Shown here piece by piece: positions 27,363 to 35,472 of a DNA stretch of 64,000 nucleotides. Below the pieces are notes generated by a model. The model did not search any database. It saw only the letters and a program-made list of their open reading frames with translations, and was not told where the DNA came from. Source of the stretch: Nocardia sp. NBC_00508 (lineage in GTDB: Bacteria > Actinomycetota > Actinomycetes > Mycobacteriales > Mycobacteriaceae); NCBI RefSeq assembly GCF_036346875.1, contig NZ_CP107852.1:2356001-2420000 (forward strand), read 5' to 3'. Made by a program: the position numbers and the translations under genes. Position 1 is the first letter of the stretch. Each line of letters opens with the position of its first letter.

Positions 27363-28559
27363 CTACCTGCGCGCGGCCCAGACCGTCCCAATGAACAACA
27401 AAACGCCGGTGGCGGCCAAAGCGGCGCCGACCAGGGCAGGTGCCGTATAGCCGAGGCCCGCGGCGATTACCAGGCCGCCGAGCCAGGCGCCTGCGGCGTT
27501 GGCGATGTTCAGGGCGGCGTGGTTGAGGGCGGCGGCGAGGGTTTGGGCGTCGGCGGCGACGTCCATCAGGCGAGTCTGCAGGGCGGGTGCCAGCGCGGCT
27601 CCCGAAGCGCCGACCAGGAGTCCGCCGAAGGCGGCGGTGTAGGGGTTGTGCGCGGCGAGGACGAAGCCGCCGAGGATGGCGGTCATGGCGATCATCGCCG
27701 CGAAGATCGCCCGGTCGACGCCGCGGTCGGCGAGGACGCCGCCGACGATGTTGCCGACCACCATGCCGACGCCGAACAGCATCAGCACCAGCGGCACCAG
27801 TCCGGCCCGCAGGCCCGCGACATCGATGAGCGTGGTGGCAATGTAGGTGTAGACGGCGAACATGCCGCCGAAGCCGATGGCCCCGACCAGCAGCGTCATT
27901 AGCACCTGCGGACGGCGTAGGGCGCCGAGTTCGGTCATCGGATTGGTCATCGTGATGCCGGTGAGTTCGGGGACGAAGCGCAGCAGGGCCGCGACCGTGG
28001 CCACGCCGATCACCGCCACCACCACGAACGCGTCGCGCCAGCCGAGATGCTGGCCGAGCCAGGTAGCTGCGGGAACGCCGACAACGTTGGCGGCGCTCAA
28101 GCCCAGCATAACCGCGGCAACCGCCTTGGCGCGCTGCCCTACCGGTGCGAGCGTGGCGGCCGCCAGCGAGGCGACACCGAAGTAGGCACCATGCGGCAAC
28201 CCCGAGACGAACCGCGCCAGCACCAGCGTCTCGAACGATGGCGCCAGCACCGTGGCCACATTGCCCAGCGTGAACGCCACCATGAGCGCGACCAGCAATC
28301 GCTTGCGCCCCACCCGCGCGCACAGCGCCGCGATCAGCGGTGCACCGATCACCACACCGAGCGCGTAGGCCGACACCGCGTGCCCCGCGGTCGGCTCGGA
28401 GACATCCATGGCCGAGGCGATATCCGGCAGCAAACCCATGGTGACGAACTCGGTTGTCCCGATCCCGAATCCACCGAGCGCCAATGCCAACATGGCGGGC
28501 ACGTGCCAATCGGTGCGCTCGGGACGCGCGCTGATACGGGTGGCGACAGGAGTGGTCAC
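27363..28559 (-). CDS. MFS exporter, DHA1 (AraJ/CmlR-like) family
   Basis: 398 aa from a GTG (MTTPVATRISARPE). Twelve hydrophobic segments are predicted. GIGTTEFVTMGLLPDIA in helix 1 and ARVGRKRLL (motif A) are typical of DHA1 drug and sugar exporters such as AraJ and chloramphenicol-resistance permeases. Helix 5 contains GLSAANVVGVPAATWLGQHL. No strong ribosome site precedes the GTG. The Tn3-type element's left end and GTATC duplication lie 62 bp upstream, so its native promoter was probably cut off; expression may now depend on outward transcription from the element. Confidence 0.9.
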   Translation of the reverse strand: MTTPVATRISARPERTDWHVPAMLALALGGFGIGTTEFVTMGLLPDIASAMDVSEPTAGHAVSAYALGVVIGAPLIAALCARVGRKRLLVALMVAFTLGNVATVLAPSFETLVLARFVSGLPHGAYFGVASLAAATLAPVGQRAKAVAAVMLGLSAANVVGVPAATWLGQHLGWRDAFVVVAVIGVATVAALLRFVPELTGITMTNPMTELGALRRPQVLMTLLVGAIGFGGMFAVYTYIATTLIDVAGLRAGLVPLVLMLFGVGMVVGNIVGGVLADRGVDRAIFAAMIAMTAILGGFVLAAHNPYTAAFGGLLVGASGAALAPALQTRLMDVAADAQTLAAALNHAALNIANAAGAWLGGLVIAAGLGYTAPALVGAALAATGVLLFIGTVWAARR

Positions 28560-28620
28560 GTGTTCATGTAACCGTCTGCCAGCCGCACTCTCTTCCCGAG
28601 CAAGCGTGAGTTCGCACACC

Positions 28621-28625
28621 GTATC
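28621..28625. repeat. Target site duplication, left copy (GTATC)
   Basis: GTATC directly precedes the left inverted end; the same five bases directly follow the right end at 33892-33896. A 5-bp duplication is the mark of Tn3-family transposition. Confidence 0.88.
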
Positions 28626-28649
28626 GGGGTTCCGGTAGTAATCGTGCGA
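28626..28649 (+). repeat. Left terminal inverted repeat of the Tn3-type element
   Basis: 24 bp starting GGGGTTCCGGTAG, a GGGG end as in Tn3-family IRs. Its perfect inverse complement lies at 33868-33891; the match stops at position 24. Confidence 0.9.
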
Positions 28650-28714
28650 AAACAACGACAGTGGCTTGACCAGCGGTGATGGCGAGTAGTTCGGGGGTGC
28701 CGGGTAAATGAGTG

Positions 28715-29060
28715 CTATGCCCGTGGCGCGGTGCCGCTGATGCGGTGGATGGTGGAGCGGCCGACGCTGTATTCCTCGGCGAGGTCGGCCAGGCTCGCGT
28801 CGTCGTCGGGGTCGTGGTAGCGGCGGTGGATCGTTTTCCGTGCGGCGAGAGGCAGTTTCGGCTGTTTGCCCTCGAGTCGGCCCTTCGCGCGGGCCTTGGC
28901 CATGCCCTCGCGGGTGCGCAGGTGGTTCAGATCGGCCTCGAACTCGGCGACCATGGCGAGGGTTTGAAGGAAGAGCTTGCCGAACGGGTCGTGCCAGTAG
29001 CAGATCGAGCTGCCGAGCCCGAACAGCACGTCGCGCTCACGCAGGCCGGTCACATGCGGG
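28715..29060 (-). pseudogene. C-terminal remnant of a Tn3-type serine resolvase
   Basis: About 115 codons ending at the TAG. GLRERDVLFGLGSSI, then WHDPFGKLFLQTLAMVAEFE, match the long central helix region of resolvases, and KLPLAARKTIHRRYHD then SLADLAEEYSVGRSTIHRI is the C-terminal HTH. The N-terminal catalytic domain with the active serine is absent: upstream the frame continues into unrelated sequence antisense to the MFS gene end. It is non-functional as a recombinase. Confidence 0.85.
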
Positions 29061-29135
29061 CACCGGGCTGGCGTTGCCCGGCGCCCGCACGCCAACCGAG
29101 GGAGGCATGAACGAGCCACTCCGGTTGTTGCGTGG

Positions 29136-30734
29136 TCAGCGCGATGCGATGGGCTCGGGCGCTTCGGCGTCCTGCGCTGGGTAGGCGACGGTGTTCTCCG
29201 GGCCGACGGCGGGGATGTAGAGGAACAGGGCACCCATCACGGCGACACCCACCCACATGGCTTGCTGCCAGCCATCGACGAAGGACTGCTGCGCAGCCTG
29301 GACCAGCTGTTGTGCGCGTGAGCCCGCGCCGCCGGCGGCCTCGACGGCGTTGGCGATGCCTGCGCGTGCGGTATCCGCGGTGTCCTGCGGGATGCCGTCG
29401 AGCTTGCCATCGATAGCGTTGCGGTAGCCGGTGGCCACGAGCGCGCCGAGCAGGGCGACACCGAGTGCGGTGCCGAACTCGCGGGTGACGTCGTTGAGAG
29501 CGGAGGCCACGCCCTGCTTCTCTCGCGGCAGGGAGCTGGTGATGGCCTGAGTGGAGGGAGTCATCGCCAGACCCATGCCGACGCCCATGGCGATGATGCC
29601 CGGCAGGATGGACAGGTAGCCGACGACGACGGAGGCGAACCCGGCCATCTGCGCCAGGCCGACGCCGCCCAATGCGATGCCGATCGCCATGGTCGAGCGG
29701 GAGCCGATGCGCTCGGCCAGTTTGGGGGCCAGACCGGAGGTCATCATCATCGCCACGGCCATGGGCATCTGCGCCAGCGTGGCCAGCAGACCCGACCAGC
29801 CGAGCACCGCCTGGAAGAACGGGAACAGCACCACGGCGATACCTGCTTGGACACCGAAGACCACCAGCAGCGTGATCGAGCCGCCAGCGAGACCACGCGC
29901 ACCGAAGAGGCGGACATCCAGTAGTGCGGCGTCGCGGCGGCGCAGCTCCCATGCCACGAATCCGACGGTGGCGATGAGGCCCACGGCGAGGCTGATCAGT
30001 GTCGCGGGTGCGGTCCAGCCGCGTTCGGGGCCTTCTTGCAGCACGAAGATGAGACCGACCACGGCGATAACGGAAATCAGCGCCCCGACGGTATCGAATG
30101 CGTGGGCGGAATGCTCGCGGGAGTTGGGCACCGCTTTGAGCGCCGTCGCCAGGGCTGCGATGACCAGCGCCACGGGAAGGACGAACAGCCAGCGCCAGTC
30201 GGCGACGTCGACGAGCAGCGCGGACAGGAACATGCCGAGGATGCCGCCGCCGCCGGCGACTCCGGTCCACACGCCGATCGCTTTCCCGCGCTGTTCCTCG
30301 GGGAAGGTGGAGGTGATCACGGCAAGGGTGATGGGCATGATCATGGCCGCGCCGATACCACCGACGACACGCGCGCCGAGCATGACCTCGGCGTTGGGAG
30401 CCAGCCCCGCGACGACGTTGGCGATGCCGAAAACGGCCAGGCCGGCGATCAGCATGGGTTTGCGGCCCAGCCGGTCGCCGATGGCGCCGAGCGGCAGCAG
30501 CAGCGCGGCCAGGGTGAGGGTGTAGATGTTGATGATCCACAGAATGGTGTTCTGCGAGGCGCCGAACTCGACAGCCATCTGGGTCTGGGCGACATTGAGC
30601 CCGGACACCGAGGCGATGACAGCCATCAGCGCGATCGAGACCGCGATCAGAATGGTGCGCAGCTCACCTGCATCCGGTGTGCCCCCGCCACTACCTGTGG
30701 TGGGGACCGCCTGTGCGGGTTGGTTCGTACTCAT
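29136..30734 (-). CDS. MFS drug exporter, DHA2 family (element cargo)
   Basis: 532 aa with about 14 membrane segments. MSTNQPAQAVPTTGSGGG is a soluble N-terminus; motif A is GAIGDRLGRKPML near 90, and VAQTQMAVEFGASQNTILWI belongs to helix 1/2. The GAGAGGA site supports this start. The C-terminal soluble loop AQDAEAPEPIASR follows the last helix. Same strand as the flavoprotein gene 98 bp upstream, so co-transcription is likely, controlled by the divergent XRE gene. Export of a toxic small molecule is the expected role. Confidence 0.92.
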   Translation of the reverse strand: MSTNQPAQAVPTTGSGGGTPDAGELRTILIAVSIALMAVIASVSGLNVAQTQMAVEFGASQNTILWIINIYTLTLAALLLPLGAIGDRLGRKPMLIAGLAVFGIANVVAGLAPNAEVMLGARVVGGIGAAMIMPITLAVITSTFPEEQRGKAIGVWTGVAGGGGILGMFLSALLVDVADWRWLFVLPVALVIAALATALKAVPNSREHSAHAFDTVGALISVIAVVGLIFVLQEGPERGWTAPATLISLAVGLIATVGFVAWELRRRDAALLDVRLFGARGLAGGSITLLVVFGVQAGIAVVLFPFFQAVLGWSGLLATLAQMPMAVAMMMTSGLAPKLAERIGSRSTMAIGIALGGVGLAQMAGFASVVVGYLSILPGIIAMGVGMGLAMTPSTQAITSSLPREKQGVASALNDVTREFGTALGVALLGALVATGYRNAIDGKLDGIPQDTADTARAGIANAVEAAGGAGSRAQQLVQAAQQSFVDGWQQAMWVGVAVMGALFLYIPAVGPENTVAYPAQDAEAPEPIASR

Positions 30735-30832
30735 GGATTCCTCTCGAAAAGGGCACGCCGAAGTCAGCGCCGAAGCAGAGCCGGTCGCCGGGGATTGAGG
30801 GTGGACCGAGGTGGGCCCGCGGTGGCCACCCG

Positions 30833-31840
30833 TCAGGTGCTGGTGGCCTGTGTTGCGGCCAGGGCCGCGTCGGTGTCTGCGGTGGCCAGCACGGCGTTGA
30901 TGTGGGCGCCGGCCAGCGCGCCGGCTGCGGCGGATGCACCGACCTGGGCAGTCAGGTCGGTGGCGTTGCCGACCACCCACACGCCGGGCACGTCGGTGGT
31001 TCCGGCCATACCGGAGGAGAAGCGGCGGCCCATGTTGTCGGGCAGGTCCTCCATCGGCAGTTCGAGTCCTTCCACGCCTGCGGTGCGGGCCCGCATGTGG
31101 GTGGCGACCGCAAGAACGCGGCGGGCTATGACTCGGCCGTCGGTCAGACGCACACCCGTGAGCGTGCCGTTGTCGGAAGTGAGGGCCTCGGTCACCGGTG
31201 TGCCGACGATGCGGATGTTTCGGGCGGCGAAGCGCGCGCGGGTGTCGTCGTCCATTTCGGTGTCGCCGGTGAAATAGATCAGGTCGTCGGTCAACTGACG
31301 GAAGAGCAGCGCGTGATGGATCGAGGCGGGACCGGTGGCGATGATGCCGATGGGCTCGTCGCGTACCTCCCAGCCGTGGCAGTAGGGGCAGTGCACCACG
31401 CTGTGGCCCCAATGCTGCGCCAAGCCGGGTACGTCGGGCAGCACATCGCGCAGTCCGGTGGCCACCAGCACACGGCGGGCGGTCAGGGTTCGGCCGTCGG
31501 CCAGGGCGACGGTGAACCGCAGGTCACCGTCGGCGGACCGGTCGGCCGGCTCGGCGGAAGCCACGGTCGCGTACACGACCCGGCCGGAGTAGTGGCGCAC
31601 CTGCTGCCGACCTCGCTCGAGCAGTTGCGCGGGCGGGGTGCCGTCGAGCGCGATGAAGCCGTGCATGGCCTCGGCGGGTGCGTTGCGGGGGCTCGCGCTG
31701 TCGATCACGACGACCGAGCGGCGGGAGCGGGCCAGCATCAGTGCGCCGTTGAGGCCCGCGGCGCCCCCGCCGATCACCACGACGTCGACGGTCTCATCGG
31801 GCAGTGTGTCAGACGCGTAGGTGAAAGCGGTCTCCGCCAT
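30833..31840 (-). CDS. FAD-dependent thioredoxin-reductase-like oxidoreductase with CPYC motif (element cargo)
   Basis: 335 aa from MAETAFTYASD. The FAD-binding site VDVVVIGGGAAGLNGALMLA starts near 18, and a second dinucleotide region is PIGIIATGPASIHH. The redox motif CPYC (C151, C154) in VVHCPYCHGWEV resembles that of TrxR-like flavoproteins including the dithiol oxidases GliT and HlmI, which protect producers of holomycin/gliotoxin-type compounds. Here it sits with an exporter and a methyltransferase, the same trio of functions. A simple reductase or oxidase of small thiols is the alternative. Divergent from the XRE regulator. Confidence 0.88.
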   Translation of the reverse strand: MAETAFTYASDTLPDETVDVVVIGGGAAGLNGALMLARSRRSVVVIDSASPRNAPAEAMHGFIALDGTPPAQLLERGRQQVRHYSGRVVYATVASAEPADRSADGDLRFTVALADGRTLTARRVLVATGLRDVLPDVPGLAQHWGHSVVHCPYCHGWEVRDEPIGIIATGPASIHHALLFRQLTDDLIYFTGDTEMDDDTRARFAARNIRIVGTPVTEALTSDNGTLTGVRLTDGRVIARRVLAVATHMRARTAGVEGLELPMEDLPDNMGRRFSSGMAGTTDVPGVWVVGNATDLTAQVGASAAAGALAGAHINAVLATADTDAALAATQATST

Positions 31841-31928
31841 TTCCTTACCCTTCTGCCTGGTCCAGCTGTTGTGGACATCCATGGGCGACCATAACCGCGG
31901 CTTGCATCAAAGGCATACAATCTTGCCT

Positions 31929-32537
31929 ATGCCGCAAGAAGATAGTGAGCTGGACAGCCTTGTACGCAAGCGCATCCGCGCCTTACGCGTGGCGCAGGGT
32001 TGGTCTCTGGAGGAACTGGCCACCCGCGCCAACTTCAGCCAGGCCACGCTCTCGCGCATCGAGAACGGTCAGCGCCGACTCGCGCTGGATCAGTTGGTCA
32101 CCCTCGCTCGCGCCCTGGACACGACGCTGGATCAGCTGGTGGAGACCGCCGCCGACGATGTCGTCATCAGCCCGATGATCGATGCGGCGCACGGGTTGAT
32201 GCGCTGGTCGATCAAGGGCGAGCCGGGCATGAGCGTCGTGCGCCAGCGCATGACCGAACCGCCGCCGGACAATCCCGCACGCATGCGCGCGCACCCTGGC
32301 CGGGAGTGGCTCGTCGTACTGTCCGGAACCGCGGTCCTCATGCTGGGCCACCGGCGCTTCCGCGTCGAGACCAACCAGGCTGCCGAGTTCCCCACCATGC
32401 TGCCGCACGCCATCGGCGCCGACGGCGGTCCGTGCGAAATCCTGGGCATCTTCGACCGCGACGCCCGCCGAGGCCACCAGCGCGACGCTGCCACCGAGCG
32501 AAGCGATGACTGTGCAGCGGACGGCTCCTGCACGTGA
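31929..32537 (+). CDS. XRE family regulator with C-terminal cupin (element cargo)
   Basis: 202 aa. The HTH spans residues 10-65: RKRIRALRVAQGWSLEELAT, then RANFSQATLSRIENGQRRLA. A cupin barrel follows, with AHPGREWLVVLSGTAVLMLG and ETNQAAEFPTMLPHAIGADG. Such proteins sense small ligands or metals through the cupin. The ATG follows a CATACAAT -10-like box by only nine bases and has no ribosome site, so it is probably translated from a leaderless message. It diverges from the flavoprotein gene and is its likely regulator. Confidence 0.88.
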   Translation: MPQEDSELDSLVRKRIRALRVAQGWSLEELATRANFSQATLSRIENGQRRLALDQLVTLARALDTTLDQLVETAADDVVISPMIDAAHGLMRWSIKGEPGMSVVRQRMTEPPPDNPARMRAHPGREWLVVLSGTAVLMLGHRRFRVETNQAAEFPTMLPHAIGADGGPCEILGIFDRDARRGHQRDAATERSDDCAADGSCT

Positions 32538-32642
32538 TCGCCGCTGCCGCACGTTTGCGCGTGCGGCACTCTGGGGAACACTCTTCTTGCGCATATGGGA
32601 AGATTATTTGCCGTTTACGCATGACGGCTTAGCGTGGTGTAC

Positions 32643-33506
32643 ATGGCCCACACGCACTCGAACAGCATCCATCACGCGACCCCCGATGTCGCGGCGTCCG
32701 CTGGCCAAGCCGAAATTCTCGACCTGGATGCGGAAGTCCTCGCCGAGTACACCACCGCCATTGCCGCATGGCTGCCCGTCCAGGCAGCGCCACGCTCGAT
32801 CGTGGACTTGGGCAGCGGCACGGGCGCCGGCACCTTCACACTGCTCGCACACTTCCCTGACGCGCATGTCACCGCAGTCGACTCCTCCGTCGAACACCTT
32901 CGCCGGCTGCGAGACAAGGCCTGCGCCACCGGAATGCTCGAGCGCGTGGACACCGTTGCGGCCGACCTCGACGCCGCCGAGTGGCCCGACCTCGGCGCGC
33001 CCGACCTGGTCTGGGCCTCGGCCGCGATGCACCACATAGCCGATCCCGTCCAAGCGTTGGGCAAGGTCCACGACGCACTCGAGCCCGGCGGCCTGTTCGC
33101 CGTCGTCGAGCTTGCAGGACTACCACGGTTCCTGCCGGTGACCGCCCCAGCCGACCGGCCTGGCCTCGAAGAGCGGTGCCACGCCACGACCGCCCACTTC
33201 GACGCCGAGCACGTGCCCCACCGTGGCGCCGACTGGGGTCCGATGCTGACCTCTGCCGGGTTCACCGTTGACGGCGTGCGCACCTTCACCGTCAATATCG
33301 CGGGCTCGCGGACTTCGGCCGTCGGCCGCTACGCGCTCGCCGCCCTGCAGCGCTTGCGCCACAGCGTTGCCGGCGCGGTCGCGACCGAGGACCTCGCCGC
33401 ACTCGATCGGCTGCTCGATATTGATAGCCCGCACAACATCCTGCGCCGTGACGACCTCGCCCTGCGCACCGAACGCACCGTCTGGGTCGCCCGCCGCGCC
33501 AGCTGA
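32643..33506 (+). CDS. Class I SAM-dependent methyltransferase (element cargo)
   Basis: 287 aa from MAHTHSNSIHHATPD (a GTG three codons earlier is possible). The SAM-binding motif I is IVDLGSGTGAGTFTL (about 53-67), motif II includes VTAVDSSVEHLRRL, and post-motif DLVWASAAMHHIADP is typical of small-molecule methyltransferases. The C-terminal part (WGPMLTSAGFTVDGVRTFTV) forms a substrate cap. The substrate is not evident. It reads towards the right end of the element, about 105 bp after the XRE gene; no terminator is seen between them. Confidence 0.88.
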   Translation: MAHTHSNSIHHATPDVAASAGQAEILDLDAEVLAEYTTAIAAWLPVQAAPRSIVDLGSGTGAGTFTLLAHFPDAHVTAVDSSVEHLRRLRDKACATGMLERVDTVAADLDAAEWPDLGAPDLVWASAAMHHIADPVQALGKVHDALEPGGLFAVVELAGLPRFLPVTAPADRPGLEERCHATTAHFDAEHVPHRGADWGPMLTSAGFTVDGVRTFTVNIAGSRTSAVGRYALAALQRLRHSVAGAVATEDLAALDRLLDIDSPHNILRRDDLALRTERTVWVARRAS

Positions 33507-33619
33507 CCCGCCGAGTCGGCAACCCGATGGTCCAGCCGACTACCGCATATATGCGCCACGAGCGGTGGGTCTACCCCCCACCCGCCCCATCGGATACTGG
33601 TCGCTGCGATCGCTGACGA

Positions 33620-33867
33620 TCAGAAGAGGTTGTCGCGAACCCGCAGCGGTCGATAGCCAATGGGTCCGAGTTGGGCGAGTTCGGCGTCGATGTCGGCCTC
33701 GATCGCACCGAAGAAGTTGATGTTCTCGCTGTGGGCGGGTGAGATGTGGGCCGAGCCTCGTCGTCCACTCTCCGACCGGCCCGGCGCATCTGCTCGATTG
33801 CGAGCCCGTAATACTCGGTGGTCCAGGCGACTACCGCATTGGTGGCCAGGGTGAGACACCAGGCTTG
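33620..33867 (-). pseudogene. Frameshifted C-terminal remnant of a Tn3-family transposase
   Basis: Reading from the right inverted end inwards, one frame gives RQAWCLTLATNAVVAWTTEY and YGLAIEQMRRAGRRVDDE, matching the Tn3 TnpA C-terminal region (QxxCLNLxxNAIVxWNT). The match then shifts frame to AHISPAHSENINFFG and GPIGYRPLR, the family's terminal HISP...ENIN motif, ending at the TGA at 33620. A 20-bp near-copy of the NAVVAW-coding stretch lies at about 33535-33555, showing internal rearrangement. The DDE catalytic part is missing. Confidence 0.85.
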
Positions 33868-33891
33868 TCGCACGATTACTACCGGAACCCC
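33868..33891 (-). repeat. Right terminal inverted repeat of the Tn3-type element
   Basis: Perfect 24-bp inverse complement of 28626-28649. The transposase remnant abuts it on the inside, an abnormal arrangement because TnpA normally reads towards its end. Confidence 0.9.
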
Positions 33892-33896
33892 GTATC
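33892..33896. repeat. Target site duplication, right copy (GTATC)
   Basis: Identical to 28621-28625 and immediately outside the right inverted end. Confidence 0.88.
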
Positions 33897-34290
33897 GGCG
33901 CGAGCACGGGTCGAGCAACCGAAGCCGCGCAAAGCGGCCGTACTCCAGTACTCCGATGGGAGCCAGCGCTCCGCGAGGATGGCTCGCCCACGGTTGGTCA
34001 AACCGATGCCACGCACCGAGCGGACGAAACGGCAAACACCACCCAAGTCCCGGAGCCGATGCTTCTTTGGTCTCGATGGTCTCCGTGCCAGCGAGCCAGC
34101 TCGAAATCGCTTCCGGCATCAGATCCCGGCCAGAAACACCGACGGGCCACTAAAGCGCCCAGTCGCAACCGGCTACGCACGGTGCGGGATACCGACATGC
34201 CGACTGGTTCGGCGAACGTAGTGATATGGCGGCGATACGGTAGCGCTCCGCCACCATTCGACTAACGTCGGCGACCCACGCAGGTCCGGT
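33897..34290. other. Intergenic region right of the element, no gene recognised
   Basis: About 390 bp. Open frames exist on both strands, but their translations show no family features and no convincing start. This is the original upstream sequence of the DHA1 exporter gene before the insertion, so part of its promoter may be here. No terminator-like hairpin with a T-run was seen. Confidence 0.5.
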
Positions 34291-34509
34291 TCATGGTCCG
34301 AGGAACAAGCGCTCGCACGGTAGCCGCGGTAGGCCGGTCGCATCGCCAGGGATTACGTATACGGCGTCGGCGTGGTGTCGTGCCTGATGGTCTTCGATGA
34401 AGCGTAGGGCGGCGGTCCGGCAGGCGGCGAAGTCGAAGCGTGCGCCGTGCAGAAAGACGCTGAGATGCACATCCGGTTCGCTGGGGAGCGGTGACAGGTC
34501 GGTGTTCAT
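34291..34509 (-). CDS. Small hypothetical protein, third of an overlapping trio
   Basis: 72 aa (MNTDLSPLPSEPDVHLSVFL). Not recognised. Contains LHGARFDFAACRTAALRFIE and a HQARHHADAVYVIPG stretch. Its ATG shares bases with the stop of the preceding gene (TGATG), which is strong evidence of real translation. Last gene of an operon divergent from the Scr1-type regulator; small proteins of this kind recur beside such regulators in actinobacteria, but their role is unknown. Confidence 0.65.
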   Translation of the reverse strand: MNTDLSPLPSEPDVHLSVFLHGARFDFAACRTAALRFIEDHQARHHADAVYVIPGDATGLPRLPCERLFLGP

Positions 34510-34781
34510 CACTGTTCGCCGCTCCATCGCGCCGCTTCGGGGTCGATGACCGGCATGCCATGGAAGGCGGCGCGGTCGTCGTCGACGCGGACTCCGGTCC
34601 AGGGGCGGCGTCCGCCCTCGGTGCGTTCATGTTCAATGAGTTTGCTGTCGGCGAGCCGGACCCACGTCGCGCAGTGGCGGGACGGGCAGGCAACCTCGAC
34701 CAGCACCTCGGTGTTCGGGTCGAGCGCGACGAATCCGCAGTGCGACCACAGAGTCCATGGGCCGCAATCGTTTTCACACAT
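34509..34781 (-). CDS. Small hypothetical protein, second of the trio
   Basis: 90 aa (MCENDCGPWTLWSHCGFVAL). Four cysteines in the first 35 residues (two near the start, C15 and then CPSRHC) could bind a metal. The central VALDPNTEVLVEVAC and a C-terminal HGMPVIDPEAARWSGEQ are otherwise featureless. It overlaps the first gene by 8 bp and the third by 1 bp, so the three are co-translated. No family recognised. Confidence 0.65.
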   Translation of the reverse strand: MCENDCGPWTLWSHCGFVALDPNTEVLVEVACPSRHCATWVRLADSKLIEHERTEGGRRPWTGVRVDDDRAAFHGMPVIDPEAARWSGEQ

Positions 34782-35253
34782 GCGTTGCCGCCCGGCGCCT
34801 GCCCGGTCCGGAACAGGCGCGGATCGCGTCGAGCACGGCGCGGCCCGAAGGGCGGTACATGGAGCGCGGCGGCTCCACCCAGTGCCGGAACCCCGGACAC
34901 TCGCCGGTGGGTGAGGGCAAGGCGATGGTGCCGCCGTCGCGGACCACCGAGACGTTCAAGCGGAACAGCTCGGCGAACAAGCTGACCTCGTCCGGCAGAT
35001 CCGGCCGGATCAGATAGGTCCATCTGCGCGACCGGGGGTGCGACAGAATCGGACCGAGATCGGTCCCCCAGCACTGCATTTCGGTCTTCACGGCCTGCCC
35101 CAGAGATCCGGGCATGATCAGGGCCCCGACGTGTGTCGCGGGCATAATAATGCGACCCAGGTGCGGCGGATCAATTACGGCGGGTAAGTCGCACACGCGC
35201 CGGTAATAGTGGCACCGCGTCAATGGCGTATCACCAAAAGGTATGTGGTCCAT
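34774..35253 (-). CDS. Hypothetical protein, first of the trio
   Basis: 159 aa from MDHIPFGDTPLTRCHYYRRV, with an AGAGGACG ribosome site. It contains GRIIMPATHVGALIMPGSLG, HPRSRRWTYLIRPDLPDEVS and a C-terminal GFRHWVEPPRSMYRPSGRAV segment. The HPRSRRWTYL...RPD pattern resembles small proteins related to the N-terminal region of bifunctional primase/polymerases of actinobacterial elements, a weak impression. Divergent from the XRE regulator; the palindrome at 35384 lies between them. Confidence 0.65.
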   Translation of the reverse strand: MDHIPFGDTPLTRCHYYRRVCDLPAVIDPPHLGRIIMPATHVGALIMPGSLGQAVKTEMQCWGTDLGPILSHPRSRRWTYLIRPDLPDEVSLFAELFRLNVSVVRDGGTIALPSPTGECPGFRHWVEPPRSMYRPSGRAVLDAIRACSGPGRRRAATHV

Positions 35254-35354
35254 CCGGTTCGTCCTCTTATATGTCGACATGCCTGACATAACGCCCGATG
35301 CGGTGACCGTTCCGCATTCCGATACGGAACTCAGGACACCACCGGCAACCTTGC

Positions 35355-35416
35355 GGCACAATCTCTTTCATGAATCTTCTGACGAACTACGTAGTTCATG
35401 CAGAGGCACAATCTCT
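35355..35416. promoter_or_regulatory. Palindrome and 12-bp direct repeats in the trio/XRE promoter
   Basis: GAACTACGTAGTTC (35384-35397) is a perfect 14-bp palindrome. GGCACAATCTCT occurs at 35355-35366 and again at 35405-35416, exactly 50 bp apart and bracketing it. This is a plausible operator for the adjacent XRE protein. Confidence 0.65.
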
Positions 35417-35472
35417 CGGGGGACTTGGGTCATTCTGCGTGAAGGACTGCATCATTCATGGTGAGGGAACCC

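Larger units (their letters stand above)
28626..33891. mobile_element. Tn3-family-type non-autonomous element, 5,266 bp, carrying a resistance-like cargo
   Basis: Bounded by 24-bp perfect inverted ends and a GTATC 5-bp duplication. From left to right: remnant of a serine resolvase C-terminus, DHA2 exporter, CxxC flavoprotein (all minus), XRE-cupin regulator and methyltransferase (plus), and a frameshifted remnant of a Tn3 transposase C-terminus (minus) abutting the right end. No intact transposase or resolvase remains, so movement needed enzymes in trans or predates their decay. The insertion lies just upstream of the DHA1 exporter gene. Confidence 0.85.

Noticed and set aside
30735..31412. 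N-terminal extension of the element's DHA2 exporter through the flavoprotein gene
   Set aside because: The extension is low-complexity Arg/His-rich sequence antisense-frame to a clear flavoprotein; the exporter has a good ribosome site at its 532-aa start.
33897..34120. Continuation of the Tn3 transposase reading frame to the right of the element
   Set aside because: The frame stays open past the inverted end, but the translation outside 33891 no longer resembles TnpA; the similarity starts exactly at the inside edge of the repeat.
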